From Deinandra increscens subsp. villosa (lineage: Eukaryota; Streptophyta; Magnoliopsida; Asterales; Asteraceae), in assembly GCA_039602395.1 (NCBI GenBank), contig JBCNJP010000012.1:25858396-25922395 (forward strand): 64,000 nt of DNA. Reading direction: 5' to 3'. This document shows, piece after piece, positions 22,968-34,629 of this stretch. A model generated the notes under the pieces. It made no database searches, was not told the origin of the DNA, and saw only the letters and a list, made by a program, of their open reading frames with translations. The position numbers and the translations under genes are program-made. The number at the start of each line of letters is the position of its first letter. Position 1 is the stretch's first letter.

Positions 22968-24640
22968 TGATGTATTCGGAAGATACCTAAGAAATAATTA
23001 TTAAAACCTAGACCTAACCTAGACCTAGATTCACCTAATTTTACCGAAAACCCTAAACTTAACCGAACCCTAAAGGCAAGTGTACTTGTCGGATTATAGT
23101 AAAGCTAAGGAAGACAGGATATCGAACCTAGGACACTCTATAAACAAAACTCAACCTAGGACCTAGAATGGAAATAATGAGTAAAATTTGGGTTTTTGAA
23201 TTTAGGAATTAAATTAACTAAACTAACTAATTAACCAATTAACAGAAGCAGAGAAAACTTAAGAGAAAACCAGATGAGAGAAAGAGTACCACCTAGGCCT
23301 AGACTCATAAATCATGCTATTGACTTCTAACGGCTATGACAAAGATGATGGAATCAGGATCTTAATGAAAACTCTAAGAACACCCTAGTGGACCGCAGAC
23401 CATTTACCGGGTGTGACGCAATAGGAAATCCTAAGAATCGAATACGCTCACCGATTGGTTAGGTCACCTTCCGGCTTGTCCCTAACTGATAATTCTAGCG
23501 CTTGAATGATTGCTTCACCTTTTAAGTTCGTCCCAACCCACATATCCTAACCACCTTCGATAGACTCTAGGGCACCTTAAGATAGACGAAACCTCATTAA
23601 AGTTCTACAATTAACACAATCAGCAGATTAATTAACTAACCTAGGGAATTTCCTTTTGGGATAATTTGATCCTAAATAGTTAACCAACCCAACTAATTGA
23701 TATCCCTATCACCTTCCGGCTTGTCTAAGGATAGCAACCCACAAGAACTAAATAAACAATTACCAATCGAATCAATGACAACTAAATAGTAATCATGTAA
23801 ATTACAAACACAAAGGCATGAAATTTAGCTACTCTACCCAAAGTGGAAGACATCCACAAGCAAATTATGATTCAATTAACAATTCTAAACCTAATCCAAG
23901 TAGTCATATGCATTAATGGAAAAAAATTAGCAAACTTTAAAGAATACCAAATACATACGTAGTCTTGTCATAAACCGAAAGAAATCAAAATCACAAACTA
24001 ATCATCTGTTGGCCTAGGCGACACTAATAGTCTAGCCAACGATCATGTTCATTACAGAAAACTTATTAGAAATTAGGTCTTGAGCAGCAAACATAATTAA
24101 GTATAGATTATAACAAGAATGAAAGAAGAAATCAATATACCGGTAATGATTTGCGTTGATGATTCGATCCACCAATAAATTCTCCTTTGTTCCTTTCTTT
24201 TTCTCTTTTCAAAATCGTCCGTCGGTTTTTTTTTTGTTCCGTTCTGCATAGTCTCTTTCTTAATGTTGTCGTCGAACTCTCTTGCGGCTGGCTTTTTAAT
24301 CGAAATTGGAGCCCCTCCTTGATTGTTCTGTCGTCGCATTCTCTTAATATATATATACGTAGGTTGGTAGGTTATTGAAAACCTTAATTTAATTTCCGTC
24401 CAAAACAAAAAAATCCCCTCATGGGAATTTAACTTGCGAATTATGTTGAAAAAAAAGGAATTTTGATTCCTTGCGCCGACTTCACATGTAATCATATAAA
24501 TTTTTCACATTTTATTCAAATAAGCCCCTCAACTTTTATTGTATTAACGATGCCAATCCTTCGGCTTTAGTAATTGACTCGCCACCCACCAGTGGCGAAG
24601 CTTGAGAATATTAAGTGGGGGGTCGGGATCTAAATTTTTT
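22968..24640 (-). repeat. Partial B-family LTR
   Basis: Starts TGATGTATTCGG as in the B LTRs and runs about 1.67 kb until it breaks at TAAATTTTTT. A CTTCCGGCTTGTC motif occurs twice, as in the other copies. The ORF 24495-24097 on the minus strand is LTR sequence, not a gene. Confidence 0.88.
24590..24640 (+). mobile_element. Truncated hAT-like MITE
   Basis: CAGTGGCGAAGCTTGAG follows the 8-bp site CCACCCAC. The same insertion is complete in B's right LTR at 45427-45610 and absent from B's left LTR. Here it is cut off by the junction with gag at 24641. Confidence 0.65.
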
Positions 24641-26827
24641 ACTGAGCTTCCATTATCAATCAGAATCCTGCGAACAAAATGGTTAGCGATATATAAAGTA
24701 ACCATGAGACTATCATGATGAGGATCCTGAACATGAGAACGGTCACTCTCATCAAAGGATATGAGCTTGTCTTGAGTTAGAGTGGATGTCCGGACAGGTC
24801 TGTCACCCTGTTCAGATTTGGATTCTTTAGCATGTTTCTTGGCTGAGGAGTACGAAGTGCCGTAGATATCTGAGCCTCCCGAGATAAAGTTGATTATTTG
24901 AGCATCCTGTGGTGGAGAAGCGGCTCTTTGAGGCACCTTATCAGCTTCCTGAGTCTTGACCCTCTTCCTGCTTATCAATTCTTTAAGATGCCCCTTACTT
25001 AGTAGATAGCTAATTTCCTTTCGAAGTGCTATACATTCATCTGTTAGGTGGCCAAAATCTTCATGGAAGGCACACCACTTGGTCTTGTCTTTCCAGGATC
25101 CCTGCTTAGTATCCTTCCTGGGCCATCTTGCCTTTTCACCTAGGTCCTACATAGCACACATCAAACCACCAATATCAACTGAAAAACAGTATTCAGACTC
25201 CTTAGGATACTCTTCATCATCATCGTCTTGGTCAACAGCGTTGACTTTATGATTTTCCGGTTTGGAGTATGGACGAGATCTATATGGCTTCCCGGGGGAT
25301 TCTGCCTTTTTACTGTTAGGATCATATTTAGGAACCTCCAATCTTTGGTGGATCTTTTTGTCATCTTCCAAACGAATAAATCTCAAAGCTCTACTGCGTA
25401 CTTCGTCAAGGTTCCTGCAAGGAGTCATGACAAGATCATCATAAAAACGTGAATCTTTGGAGAGCCCCATTTTTAAGGCTTCCACGGCTGCTGCCATATC
25501 CAGATTGGGAATCTCAAGAGATTCTCGTCCGAATCTGGCAATGTATTCCCTGAGCGGCTCATCTGGCTTCTGAACTATTCGGTACAGGTCACCTGTGAGC
25601 TTCTCAAAGGTTCTGCTGTAAGAAAATTGATTGTTAAACAGGTTAACTAAATGAGAAAATGGCGTAATAGTGTTAGGAGGAATGCTCAGTAGCCATTTCA
25701 TGGCTGGTCCTGTTAAGGTTGAACCAAAGCCTTTGCACAGACAGGCTTCTTTGATATCTATCGGAATGGGATTGATCTCCATACGCTCCTTATAATGTGC
25801 CACGTGCTCTTCACGATCCGTAGTTCCATCGTAAAGCTTCATGCTTGGGGTTTGGAAGCGTTTCGGGATCTCCACTTGGGAAATTGGCCAAGTAAATCTA
25901 GAGATCTTGTGACTTTCCAGAGGAACCTCAGGGATGGGTTTCAGGATCCCTGGAACATTTGATATCATTTCTTTCAACTTCTGGAGCTCCCTAGCGATAC
26001 TTGGATGAATACTTGCATCATAAGGAGCACCCTGGTTAGAAACAATAGGAATCGAATTGGACACATTACCTGGGCCAGGATTCTGGACTAGGATCCTGGG
26101 ATTATATCCATAGCTCGTTGGGATGCTCGGCTCAGTAGTAGTTGACTGTTTGCATGGGGATGAAGTCACCATCATGCACATCTGAGGAGCTGGTCTTGAA
26201 GATTCCTACAGAGACAGAAGGGTTAAAGTATTGATATCCTTGGGGGTTCTGGCTTGGATTCCCAGCAGAAAAAGGATATCCTTGAGATGGTGAGGCTAAG
26301 GATCCCGACGGTAGTGGAATCCAAGGATCCTTGTAGCGTGACTGTGAGGATTCTGGTGGGACAGCTCCTGAGAATCTGGCAGTACTCCCTGCATACCCAG
26401 CGGCCTGAGAAGTCATTGTAGGGGCTGTAGTGAAGCCTGATGCTGATTTGTAATTGTAGCGAGACGGATCTGAGGATCCTGGAGCATTGAAGTCAAGATG
26501 CCTGGGAAATAGAGGACTTTGTTTCTCCACGGGTTTCTTATACTTCTTAAGCTCTTCAATCTCCTTCATCACCGTCTGATTGGTCTTTTCTTGTTGATCC
26601 ATTTGACTTTTTACCTATCTAATCAAAGCAAACAAATCATTGTTAGTAATAACGGGATCAACATATTGGACCTGGGATCCTGTGAAGACAGGATAGTCAG
26701 TTTTTCTCGGCTGCTCGTCCACTTTCTTCTGACGGTCACTAGTCTTCTTCTGACTTCCTGGAGTGAAAGGAAGCGGAGGAATGGAGGAAGATGTAGAGGC
26801 CAAAACAGTTTTATGTTGGTTTGACAT
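24641..26827 (-). pseudogene. Element A gag-protease, right (5') copy
   Basis: Starts at ATG 26827 (MSNQHKTVLASTSSS), 65 bp after the PBS on the minus strand, matching the start in C. It is broken by a stop near 26615, a frame change near 26130-26180 and a stop near 25145, giving pieces 26827-26615, 26602-26132, 26181-25147 and 24978-24641. It has the gag core, the CAFHEDFGHLTDEC knuckle and the protease LIDNGSSV motif, after which it runs directly into the MITE and LTR of the B fragment. The last 1429 bp are duplicated at 20088-21516. Confidence 0.9.
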
Positions 26828-26892
26828 TTTTGAGATTGGAGATCAAATGAAGTAAATGAGATATGGGATTTTGGTAAGATTAAGCACCACTT

Positions 26893-26910
26893 GCCCCACG
26901 GTGGGCGCCA
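26893..26910 (-). other. Primer-binding site of element A
   Basis: Minus strand reads TGGCGCCCACCGTGGGGC, three bases inside the LTR end at 26914 and identical to the PBS of element C. The matching tRNA was not determined. Confidence 0.85.
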
Positions 26911-26913
26911 AGC

Positions 26914-27544
26914 TGTTTTGGTCAAAAATTCACAAAGGAATCTCGTATTCCAAACTTAGAATGTGAGGTAGTGTGCTTGTCAATTTGCTCAAAAAGTAAA
27001 GTTGAACACAAGGATGTAACGAGGGAAAAATCCAGGATCCTTCAAGTTGCCTCTAGGAATCCTAGCAAAAAAAAACCTCGGGAGCCGGCCTGAAGAGCCT
27101 GCTGCCTAGCACTTTTATTGATAACAAAATGAAAAAGTTACAATGGGTTGGAGGTTTGATCGATCAGAACTACGTGATACAATGTTGTGCAGTTGTAACT
27201 GAGCTAAGGTGTGTCAAATGTGTGTTCCTACTGATCGAGTCCTCGATTATATAAGAAATACAATAATAACAAACTCTCCGGGATTCCCGAGATACTATCG
27301 TCCAACTAACTCGACCGTTAAGGCCCTTTCGTTCACTTGGTCCACGATCTTCTCTAGCTGGAGCTTAAGTTTCAGAGGTAGTTGATGACTTCAACGGTAC
27401 CTGGTCAAATAGGCACGTGGCAAATATAAGGGTTAGTTAAATGAAATAAATCAGGATACCTAGATGAGTGGGATTCCCAGACGATAATAGGATTCCTGAA
27501 CAGCGTGAGCTTCCTGTGAGCATCCTGAAAATATACCCTCAACA
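26914..27544 (-). repeat. 5' LTR of element A
   Basis: Same ends as 6091-6719 with scattered substitutions (for example CCTTCAAGTTG against CCTTCGAGTTG). Ends CCCTCAACA, then ATATA. Confidence 0.92.
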
Positions 27545-28568
27545 ATATATATATACACACACACACACACATTATATCCTATTACTTTATGTGAAAATGT
27601 GTCATGTGGTTACACCTGACGTTTCTATTATTTTATGGGAGTTTACATGTATTGTTACTATATCGGACTCATCATTTTATGTGAACTCAAAATACATATT
27701 TATGAAACTACATTCATGATTTTATGTGGATAATCAAGGATTATATTTAAAAAAAAAACGATATACCTTAAATATATTTGCACATGCACGAATATATTCA
27801 TCGTCAATTACTCTTGTTAACTCCGTTGGAGTTTGTTAGAGATTATTTATAAACTTTGAGGGACTAATTCAGTATTTTTCTCAAAGTTACATTCTATTTA
27901 ATCAACTTGGGGACTTATCCTACCATTAAGGAAACTTGAGCTCCCTATCATGTAAAATTCTGAGGGACTAATACCGTCAAATTATCAAAGTCGCTTTAAG
28001 GAGCCAAGAACCGCCGGATGTCCCTTGTTCCGATAACCCTCCCTCATTTAATCTCGAATCAAGAGCATCATCAGTTACTTAGCCAAACACTTGATTGAAT
28101 CGATCTTATTCCAATCATTTACACTATAAGCCACATCGGATTAAACCCTTGCTCTTGTTGCTCCATCTCGTCAAACATCGTATGAAATCCGACCGCCCAC
28201 CTCTGAGAGGCTGTTTTCCATTAACCATTGTGTGTGGCGCCGGAACTGCACCACCACCTGACTCGTATCATAATCCTACCTCAAACACACTAGCTTTGGA
28301 AGCACCACATTTCCATTCCGGCATCAGTTCGTGTTTCAATCGTGTTCATCGTTACCATTTCATGTTCGGAGTTCACCCGCATCCAAGGTAATCTTAAAAC
28401 CCACTTTGTATTCTTTTGTAGCCGATCATACTACCTCTGATTCCTCCCTTTAAAGTCTCTGTAAATTGTTTTTTTTAGCCGATAATAGAGATACGTACAT
28501 AGTGTTTTATGTGGGGAAGAAGATACCCGACCTGTAATTGTTATATAACATGTTTTCTGGGTTATAAC
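27545..28568 (+). mobile_element. Probable continuation of the old element's 3' LTR
   Basis: AT-rich, begins with (TA)n then (CA)n, and repeats the ATTTTATGTG words of 5980-6080. It contains GAGGGACTAAT phrases near 27860 and 27970 that are common in plant LTR leaders. The 98-codon frame at 28095-28391 has no recognisable feature. It ends with ATAAC, the left target duplication of element B. Confidence 0.45.
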
Positions 28569-30493
28569 TGATGTGTTCGGAAGATACCTAAGAAATAACT
28601 ATTAAAACCTAGACCTAACCTAGACCTAGTCACACCTAATTTTACCGAAACCCCTAAACTTAACCGAACCCTAAAGGCAAGTGTACCTGACAGATTATAG
28701 TAAAGCTAAGGAAGACCGGATATCGAACCTAAGACACTCTATAAACAAAACTCAACCTAGGACCTAAGAATGGAAATATTGAGTAAAATTTGGGTTTTTT
28801 AATTTAGGAATTAAGTTAACTAAACTAACTAATTAACCAATTAACGGAAGCAGAGATAACCTAAGAGAAAACCAGATGAGAGAAACAGTACCACCTAGGC
28901 CTAGACTCATAAATCATGCTATTGACTTCTAACGGCTATGACAAAGATGATGGAATCAGGATCTTAATGACAACTCTAAGAACACCCTAGTGGACCCCAG
29001 ATCATTCACCGGGTGTGACGCAATAGGAAATCCTAAGAATCGAATACGCACACTGATTGGTTAGGTCACCTTCCGGCTTGTCCCTAACTGATAATTCTAG
29101 CGCTTGAACGATTGGTTCACCTTTTAAGTTCGTCCGAACCCACCTATCCTAACCACCTTCGACGGACTCTCGGGCACCTTAAGATAGACGAAGCCTCACT
29201 AAAGTTCTACAATTAACACAATCAGCAGATTAATTAACTAACCTAGTGGAATTTCCTTTTGGGACAATTTGATCCTAAATAGTTAACCAACCCGACTAAT
29301 TGATATCCCTATCACCTTCCGGCTTGTCTAAGGATAGCAGCCCACAAGAACTAAATAAACAATTACCAATTGAATCAATGACAACTAAATAGTACTCATG
29401 TAAATTAGAAACACAAAGGCATGAAATTTAACTACTCTACCCAAACCGGAAGACATCCACAAACAAAGCATGATTCAATTAACAATTCTAAACCTAATCC
29501 AAGTAGCCATATGCATTAATGGCAGAAAATTAGCAAACTCTAAAGAATACCAAATCCATACATAGTCTTGTCATAAACCGAAAGAAATCAAAATCACAAA
29601 CTAGTCATCCGTTGGCCTAGGCGGCACTAATATTCTAGCCAACGATCATGTTCATTACAGAAAGCTTAATAGAAATTAGGTCTTGAGCAACAAACATAAT
29701 TAAGTCTAGGTTATAACAAGAATGAAAGAAGAAATCAATAAACCGGTAATGATTTGCGTTGATGATTCGATCCACCAATAAATTCTCCTTTGTTCCTTTC
29801 TTTTTCTCTTCTCAAAATCGTCTGTCGGGTTTTTTTTTTGTTCTGTTCTGCGTAGTCTCTTTCTTAATGTTGTCGTCGAACTCTCTTGCGGCTGGCTTTT
29901 TAATCGAAATTGGAGCCCCCCCCTTGATTGTTCTGTCGTCGCATTCTCTTAATATACATATACGTAGGTTGTTGAAAACTTTAATTTAATTGCCATCCAA
30001 AACAAAATAACCCTCATGGGAATTTAACTTGAGAATTATGTTGAAAAAAAAGGAATTTTGATTCCTTCCGCCGACTTCACATGTAATCATATAAATTTTT
30101 CACATTTTATTCAAATAAGCCCATCAACTTTTATAGTATTAACGACGTCAATCCTTCGGCTTTAGTAATTGATGCACCGCCCACAGAACTTCATAATTAA
30201 TTATTTTAGCCCTTCATCTTTGATGTAATGTCATACCATTCCCTTGGGCTCATAAAAGAAAACTACACACAATCATATTGAACGATTTTAAGCACAATTA
30301 ATCACAATTGACCTAATTAAAAACATGACTCAAATAATTAATTAAACTCACACCAAAATATATAAAAATGACTCAACACCACATTAAGACTCAAATATTA
30401 TAATTCAACTAAAGAGCACATGAAACGACTCAAAACTGACTCAATTTATATACAAAAATACACGGGAAAATAGGATGTGTTTGCGGCACATCA
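28569..30493 (-). repeat. Left (3') LTR of element B
   Basis: 1925 bp, TGATGTGTTCGG to GCGGCACATCA. It lacks the hAT-like insertion of the right LTR and differs from it at many sites. The 29759-29989 frame is a shadow of LTR sequence. Confidence 0.92.
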
Positions 30494-30512
30494 AACATCC
30501 CCACATTTACTC
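30494..30512 (-). other. Polypurine tract of element B
   Basis: Minus strand reads GTAAATGTGGGGATGTT directly before the LTR start TGATGTGCCGC. Confidence 0.75.
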
Positions 30513-32038
30513 TTTTTTCGTCCCGGAAAAATAACGCAATGAAATCATAACCAAGGTGTCAATTTATAATTTATCAGATCATTCAACTTCATATTTCAAT
30601 TAATAATCATCCTTAGCGTATCTCGATTACCAGTATTTCTGTCCGACTAAAACCAACCACCAACCGTTTAGCCCCAAATGCATCAATTAATACTTATTTA
30701 TTATTTTTCATGGCATCAATCAACCTAATGGGTACCACACTCAAGCTTTTCAATTCATCCTAATCCCACTTTTCTTTTTTAGGCATCTTAATATTTATGT
30801 ACACATATACCTTTTTAATAGTGGAATTGCATGAATGAATGGATGAATTTTTATTTGAGCTATTTTTTTTCTTTTTTTATATCTTTTTTTATATGGACTT
30901 CACCTACAGGAGCATCCACCAAGTAGCGAGCCCGATGGGTAGCACATAGGGTATTTAGCCCATTACCTAACCTAGCTAGAGGCAAATCCTTCAAGTTGCT
31001 ATCCCAAAGGGAAACACATAGGCTTCGGTATTTTATTCTTTTTTTTTAGCTCAAACAAATGGAATGGATTTGCGGAGGCGCCACTATTTACCGAATTCAC
31101 TTTCGTAAAAAGATAAAAGTGTGCCTAAATTACTAAAAAGATATACACATATGAATATACTAAAGATGCAATTTTTCAAACAGTTTCAGAATCCTCAATC
31201 AACCTAAGGCGGAAACCCACTAAAGTTTCATGATTTACATATCAATTAAGCATATTTTATTGATTTATTCTTTTTATGATGCACAATGATTTTTAAGCCT
31301 AATTATTTAGCTGGGCCTACCAATACATCGAATCTAGCTATAACAACTTATTATTAAATAACAATAATTTAGCATTTCAGCACATTTATTAGAAAATTAA
31401 ACCCTGATTGTACTATCATTTTCTATTTTATTGCAGCCAAATTCTCGGACATTTTGAACAATTTTTCATTTTTTTTTTTTGATTTTTTTTTGGAATTTTT
31501 TAAAGACACAAACTATCCTAAAAACACACTAAGAATAAAAATAAGACGCAAGACTTCCATCCCCACACTTAAACGTCACATTGTCCCCAATGTGGATGGA
31601 AAGGCGACTAAAAATAAACACACAAAAATAAAAACAAATAAATATACAAAAATATAAAAGAACGAACTCCCCTGATTTTTAAGTTGTGGTTAATTTTGCG
31701 ATTTCTCGTCCTTCACCCTCCACTTTATTCTTCCAATAGTGAGTATGCATATCATCGGGCCCTAGGAGTCCTGGGATCTCTCTCAACCATTATCTCAACT
31801 CTTGAACCACCGAATTCCCTGCAAACACCGAAAAGCACAAAAACGAACACCAAAAACAAGAGCACACAAAGGAAAATTTTAACGAGTAAGATACAAAAAT
31901 TATACAACTCGGGCTTTCCCCGAGTATTCAACTAACTCAATCAGGAGATTTCTCCTTAATATTCTTACTAACTAATGCCTTAACCATCAAACCGCTTAGA
32001 AATCAAGGCATTAACCAACCAATCTTCAAGAATCATAC
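30513..32038 (-). mobile_element. Non-coding internal part of element B
   Basis: About 1.5 kb, very AT-rich, with T runs (31030, 31464-31495) and no ORF with recognisable motifs. A phrase CCCCACACTTAAACGTC at about 31562 marks an Athila-like pol 3' region. No gene is seen. Confidence 0.6.
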
Positions 32039-33237
32039 CTAAGAACCCGCGACCCACCAATGTTTAAACCTACCCGGAGTAACCTAATAATCACAATGAA
32101 GCTCAATCGAGTCATTCTTACAGCCTACATCCTCTAACGTCCCCACACTTGGACTAAACACAGGAGCATCCTTATCACTAGCTAACCTACCAAGTGGGAC
32201 GTCTTCTAACACCTCATCACCTTTCTCAACATCTAGTTCCTCACACCTTAGCACGTTCCGAATGGAGATTGAGTCTGGTTCGTGCCTCGGCGCTTGAGCC
32301 TCGCAATCCTCACAAAATTCTCCTCAAGTGGGACGTGTTCACCCTTAACGGTCGGCTCCCCGTATAACATTTCTTCAAGCTTTTGCAAATCACCCGCCGG
32401 GTCAAACCGATCCTCATCTAACGCTTCTATTGACATCGTCGTCCACTCATCTCCAAACATTTCTACCATTTGTGCTTTAAACACGTCATCCGAATCACCC
32501 TTTTTAGGCACCTCCTCACATCCGTTCTCTGCTACCTCATTAGTAGTTGCACTTGCTGCGATCTCATCCTCACACTCTTCATCCCACAAAATGTTGTCCT
32601 CGTCCTCCGACCAATCCTAAATTGGCTCCGAAGAGTATACATCCTCATCAATCGTGTCGTCATCCGTGGGAAGCTTCCCATCATCATCCTCTAATATTTT
32701 GTCTTCCAGATCACTCTCCTCCACTATCGAATCTTTTGTTTCAGTGATCTCCACGGCGTCTGTCGAACTATCACTTGTCCATCGGTTCAGATCACACTCA
32801 TCACCATCACAAATCCATTGGGTACCCTGATTAACCGGAGGTGGGACTTCAACATCCATTAACGTCTCCTGATATCGGATTTCCTCAAATACTGTTCTTG
32901 ATGACTCCCCCGTACGCCTTTTTCTTTCTTCTCGCTCTTCAAACATCCTTTGAAAAATAGCTCTACCTATACCAACACGAACCGGAGAAATATTATGGTA
33001 GTGTTGTGGTCCACCGCAGCTCATACAACGTTACATGTTCTCCTCATGAAGTTGTTGTATCAATTTAATAGATTCATATGCAACCTCAATGCCTCTAGGT
33101 AACCTAATATCATATCTATTCCATGTAGCCATATCATCCAAGAATTGTTGGATGTTAACGATAAAGTTCTGTAGATCAATTTTGGCCATGAAAAAAAAAT
33201 ACAAAACAAAATAAATAAGAAAATAATTAGACTCCAA
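32039..33237 (-). pseudogene. Acidic gag-like ORF region of element B
   Basis: Right to left: 33237-33031 (MAKIDLQNFIVNIQQF segment), an in-frame TAA, 33024-32617 starting MSCGGPQHYHN with a decayed zinc-knuckle look, a stop where the other copy has Trp (after EDVYSSEPI), then 32589-32248 (acidic, ending RGTNQTQSPFGTC). The copy at 21730-22719 has a different stop (after CDGD). Neither copy is open throughout. A gag origin is likely from position just inside the PBS, but no domain is certain. Confidence 0.55.
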
Positions 33238-33461
33238 AAACTAACCTAAAACTCTAAATGCAAAGAAAATAAACCTAAGAAAATTCTAGGCTCGAGAGAG
33301 GAAATCCTAAAGACTCTAGACTCAAGAATAAAATACCTAAAGAAAATAAAAAACTTAAAATACTAGACACGGAAATAAATCCAAAAACTCTAGACGGGAA
33401 AGAATAAAAACACTCAAAATTTCCTAATAACGACCTAAGTTAATCTTGCTATTGCCAAGTT

Positions 33462-33479
33462 TCCCCAGCAACGGCGCCA
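33462..33479 (-). other. Primer-binding site, tRNA-Asp type (element B)
   Basis: Minus strand TGGCGCCGTTGCTGGGGA lies six bases from the right LTR (33486), confirming minus orientation for B. Confidence 0.85.
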
Positions 33480-33485
33480 AAATCT

Positions 33486-33904
33486 TGATGTATTCCGAAG
33501 ATACGTAAGAAATAACTATTAAAACCTAGACCTAACCTAGACCTAGATACACCTAACTTTACCGAAAACCCTAAACTTAAACGAACCCTAAAGGCAAGTG
33601 TACTTGTCGGATTATAGTAAAGCTAAGGAAGACAGGATATCGAACCTAGGACACTCTATAAACAAAACTCAACCTAGGACCTAGAATGGAAATAATGAGT
33701 AAAATTTGGGTTTTTAAATTTAGGAATTAAATTAACTAAACTAACTAATTAACCAATTAACAGAAGCAGAGAAAACTTAAGAGAAAACCAGATGAGAGAA
33801 ACAGTACCACCTAGGCCTAGACTCATAAATCATGCTATTGACTTCTAACGGCTATGACAAAGATGATGGAATCGGGATCTTAATGAAAACTCTAAGAACA
33901 CCCT
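33486..33904 (-). repeat. Right (5') LTR of element B, first part
   Basis: Starts TGATGTATTCCG and is interrupted after AAGAACACCCT by element C. It continues at 44230. Confidence 0.9.
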
Positions 33905-34543
33905 TGTTACGGGTGTATTTTCAGGATGCTCACAGGAAGCTCAGACAGTTCAGGAATCCTATTGTCATCTGGGAATCTCGTAAACTCAGGTATCCTGATT
34001 ATATTATTTTTACTAACCCTCATATTTGCCACATGTTTATTTGACCAGGTATCACCGGAGTCATCAACTACCTCCGAAACTTACGCTCCAGCTGAAGAAG
34101 ATCGTGGACCAAGTGAACGGAGAGGCCCTTAACGGTCGAATTAGTTGGGCGATAGGATCCCGGGAATCCCGGAAAGTTTGTTATTATTGTATTTGTTATA
34201 TAAATCGAGGATTCGATCAGTAGGAACACACAACACACTTTCACTAGCTTACTTACGAATACGAATCATTGTACCACATAGTTCTGATCGATCAAACCTC
34301 CAACCCATTGTAGCGAATTGCTTGATCATTAATAACATTGACTTGGTGGCGGTTTTTCGGCCGGCACCCGAGGTTTTTATCCAGGATTCTCAGAGGCAAC
34401 TCGAAGGATTCTGGAGTTTTCCTCGCTAAAATTCTTGTGTTATCATCCCAACTTGGATTACTTGCTCACTTGATAGTTAAGCACACTACCTCACAATCTA
34501 AGTTTGGAATACAGGATTCCTAAGTGAATTTTTGACCAAAACA
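33905..34543 (+). repeat. 5' LTR of element C
   Basis: Starts TGTTACGGGTGTATTTTC and ends TTGACCAAAACA. Small ORFs inside (33926, 34145, 34338) repeat exactly in the 3' LTR and are not genes. Confidence 0.96.
34197..34204 (+). promoter_or_regulatory. TATA box in element C 5' LTR
   Basis: TATATAAA followed by TCGAGGATTCG, about 290 bp into the LTR, a reasonable U3 position. The 3' LTR has the same at 43883-43890. Confidence 0.6.
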
Positions 34544-34546
34544 GTT

Positions 34547-34564
34547 TGGCGCCCACCGTGGGGC
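34547..34564 (+). other. Primer-binding site of element C
   Basis: TGGCGCCCACCGTGGGGC lies three bases after the LTR. It ends in the CCA complement expected of a tRNA primer; the tRNA species was not determined. Confidence 0.88.
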
Positions 34565-34629
34565 AAGTGGTGCTTAATCCTACCAAAATCCCATATATCA
34601 TTCACTTCATTTGATCTCCGATCCCAAAA

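Larger units (their letters stand above)
21517..24640 (-). mobile_element. Fragment of a B-family element inside element A gag
   Basis: This 3124-bp piece matches element B from about 32039 through its PBS and into its right LTR. It holds the acidic ORF region, the tRNA-Asp-type PBS (22944-22961), and an LTR part (22968-24640) that stops inside an hAT-like insertion shared with B's right LTR. Its sequence is closer to B's right LTR than B's left LTR is; it shares with the former GTATTC, TACTTGTCGG and AAGTGGAAGACATCC. There is no 5-bp duplication; instead 1429 bp of gag is duplicated on its two sides. Confidence 0.88.
6091..27544 (-). mobile_element. Element A: decayed Tat-lineage Ty3/gypsy retrotransposon with nested insertions
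   Basis: Two LTRs of about 630 bp (6091-6719 and 26914-27544), a primer-binding site inside the right LTR and a polypurine remnant inside the left LTR define a minus-strand element. Order from right to left is LTR, PBS, gag, protease, leaky stop, RT, RNase H, RNase H, integrase, antisense gene, PPT, LTR, as in intact element C. Both flanks read ATATA, a possible 5-bp target duplication, though in a (TA)n context this is weak. The two LTRs differ at roughly 15-20 positions by eye and all genes carry stops, so it is older than C. It contains the tandem element 10116-17274 and the foreign piece 21517-24640. Confidence 0.9.

Noticed and set aside
32282..32747. Ser-rich plus-strand ORFs at 21764-22282 and 32282-32747
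   Set aside because: Antisense shadows of the acidic minus-strand ORF (Asp/Glu codons read backwards as Ser/Ile/Val).
33926..34523. Several 60-95-codon ORFs, repeated at 43612-44209
   Set aside because: They lie wholly within the LTRs of element C and repeat exactly because the LTRs do; no protein motif.
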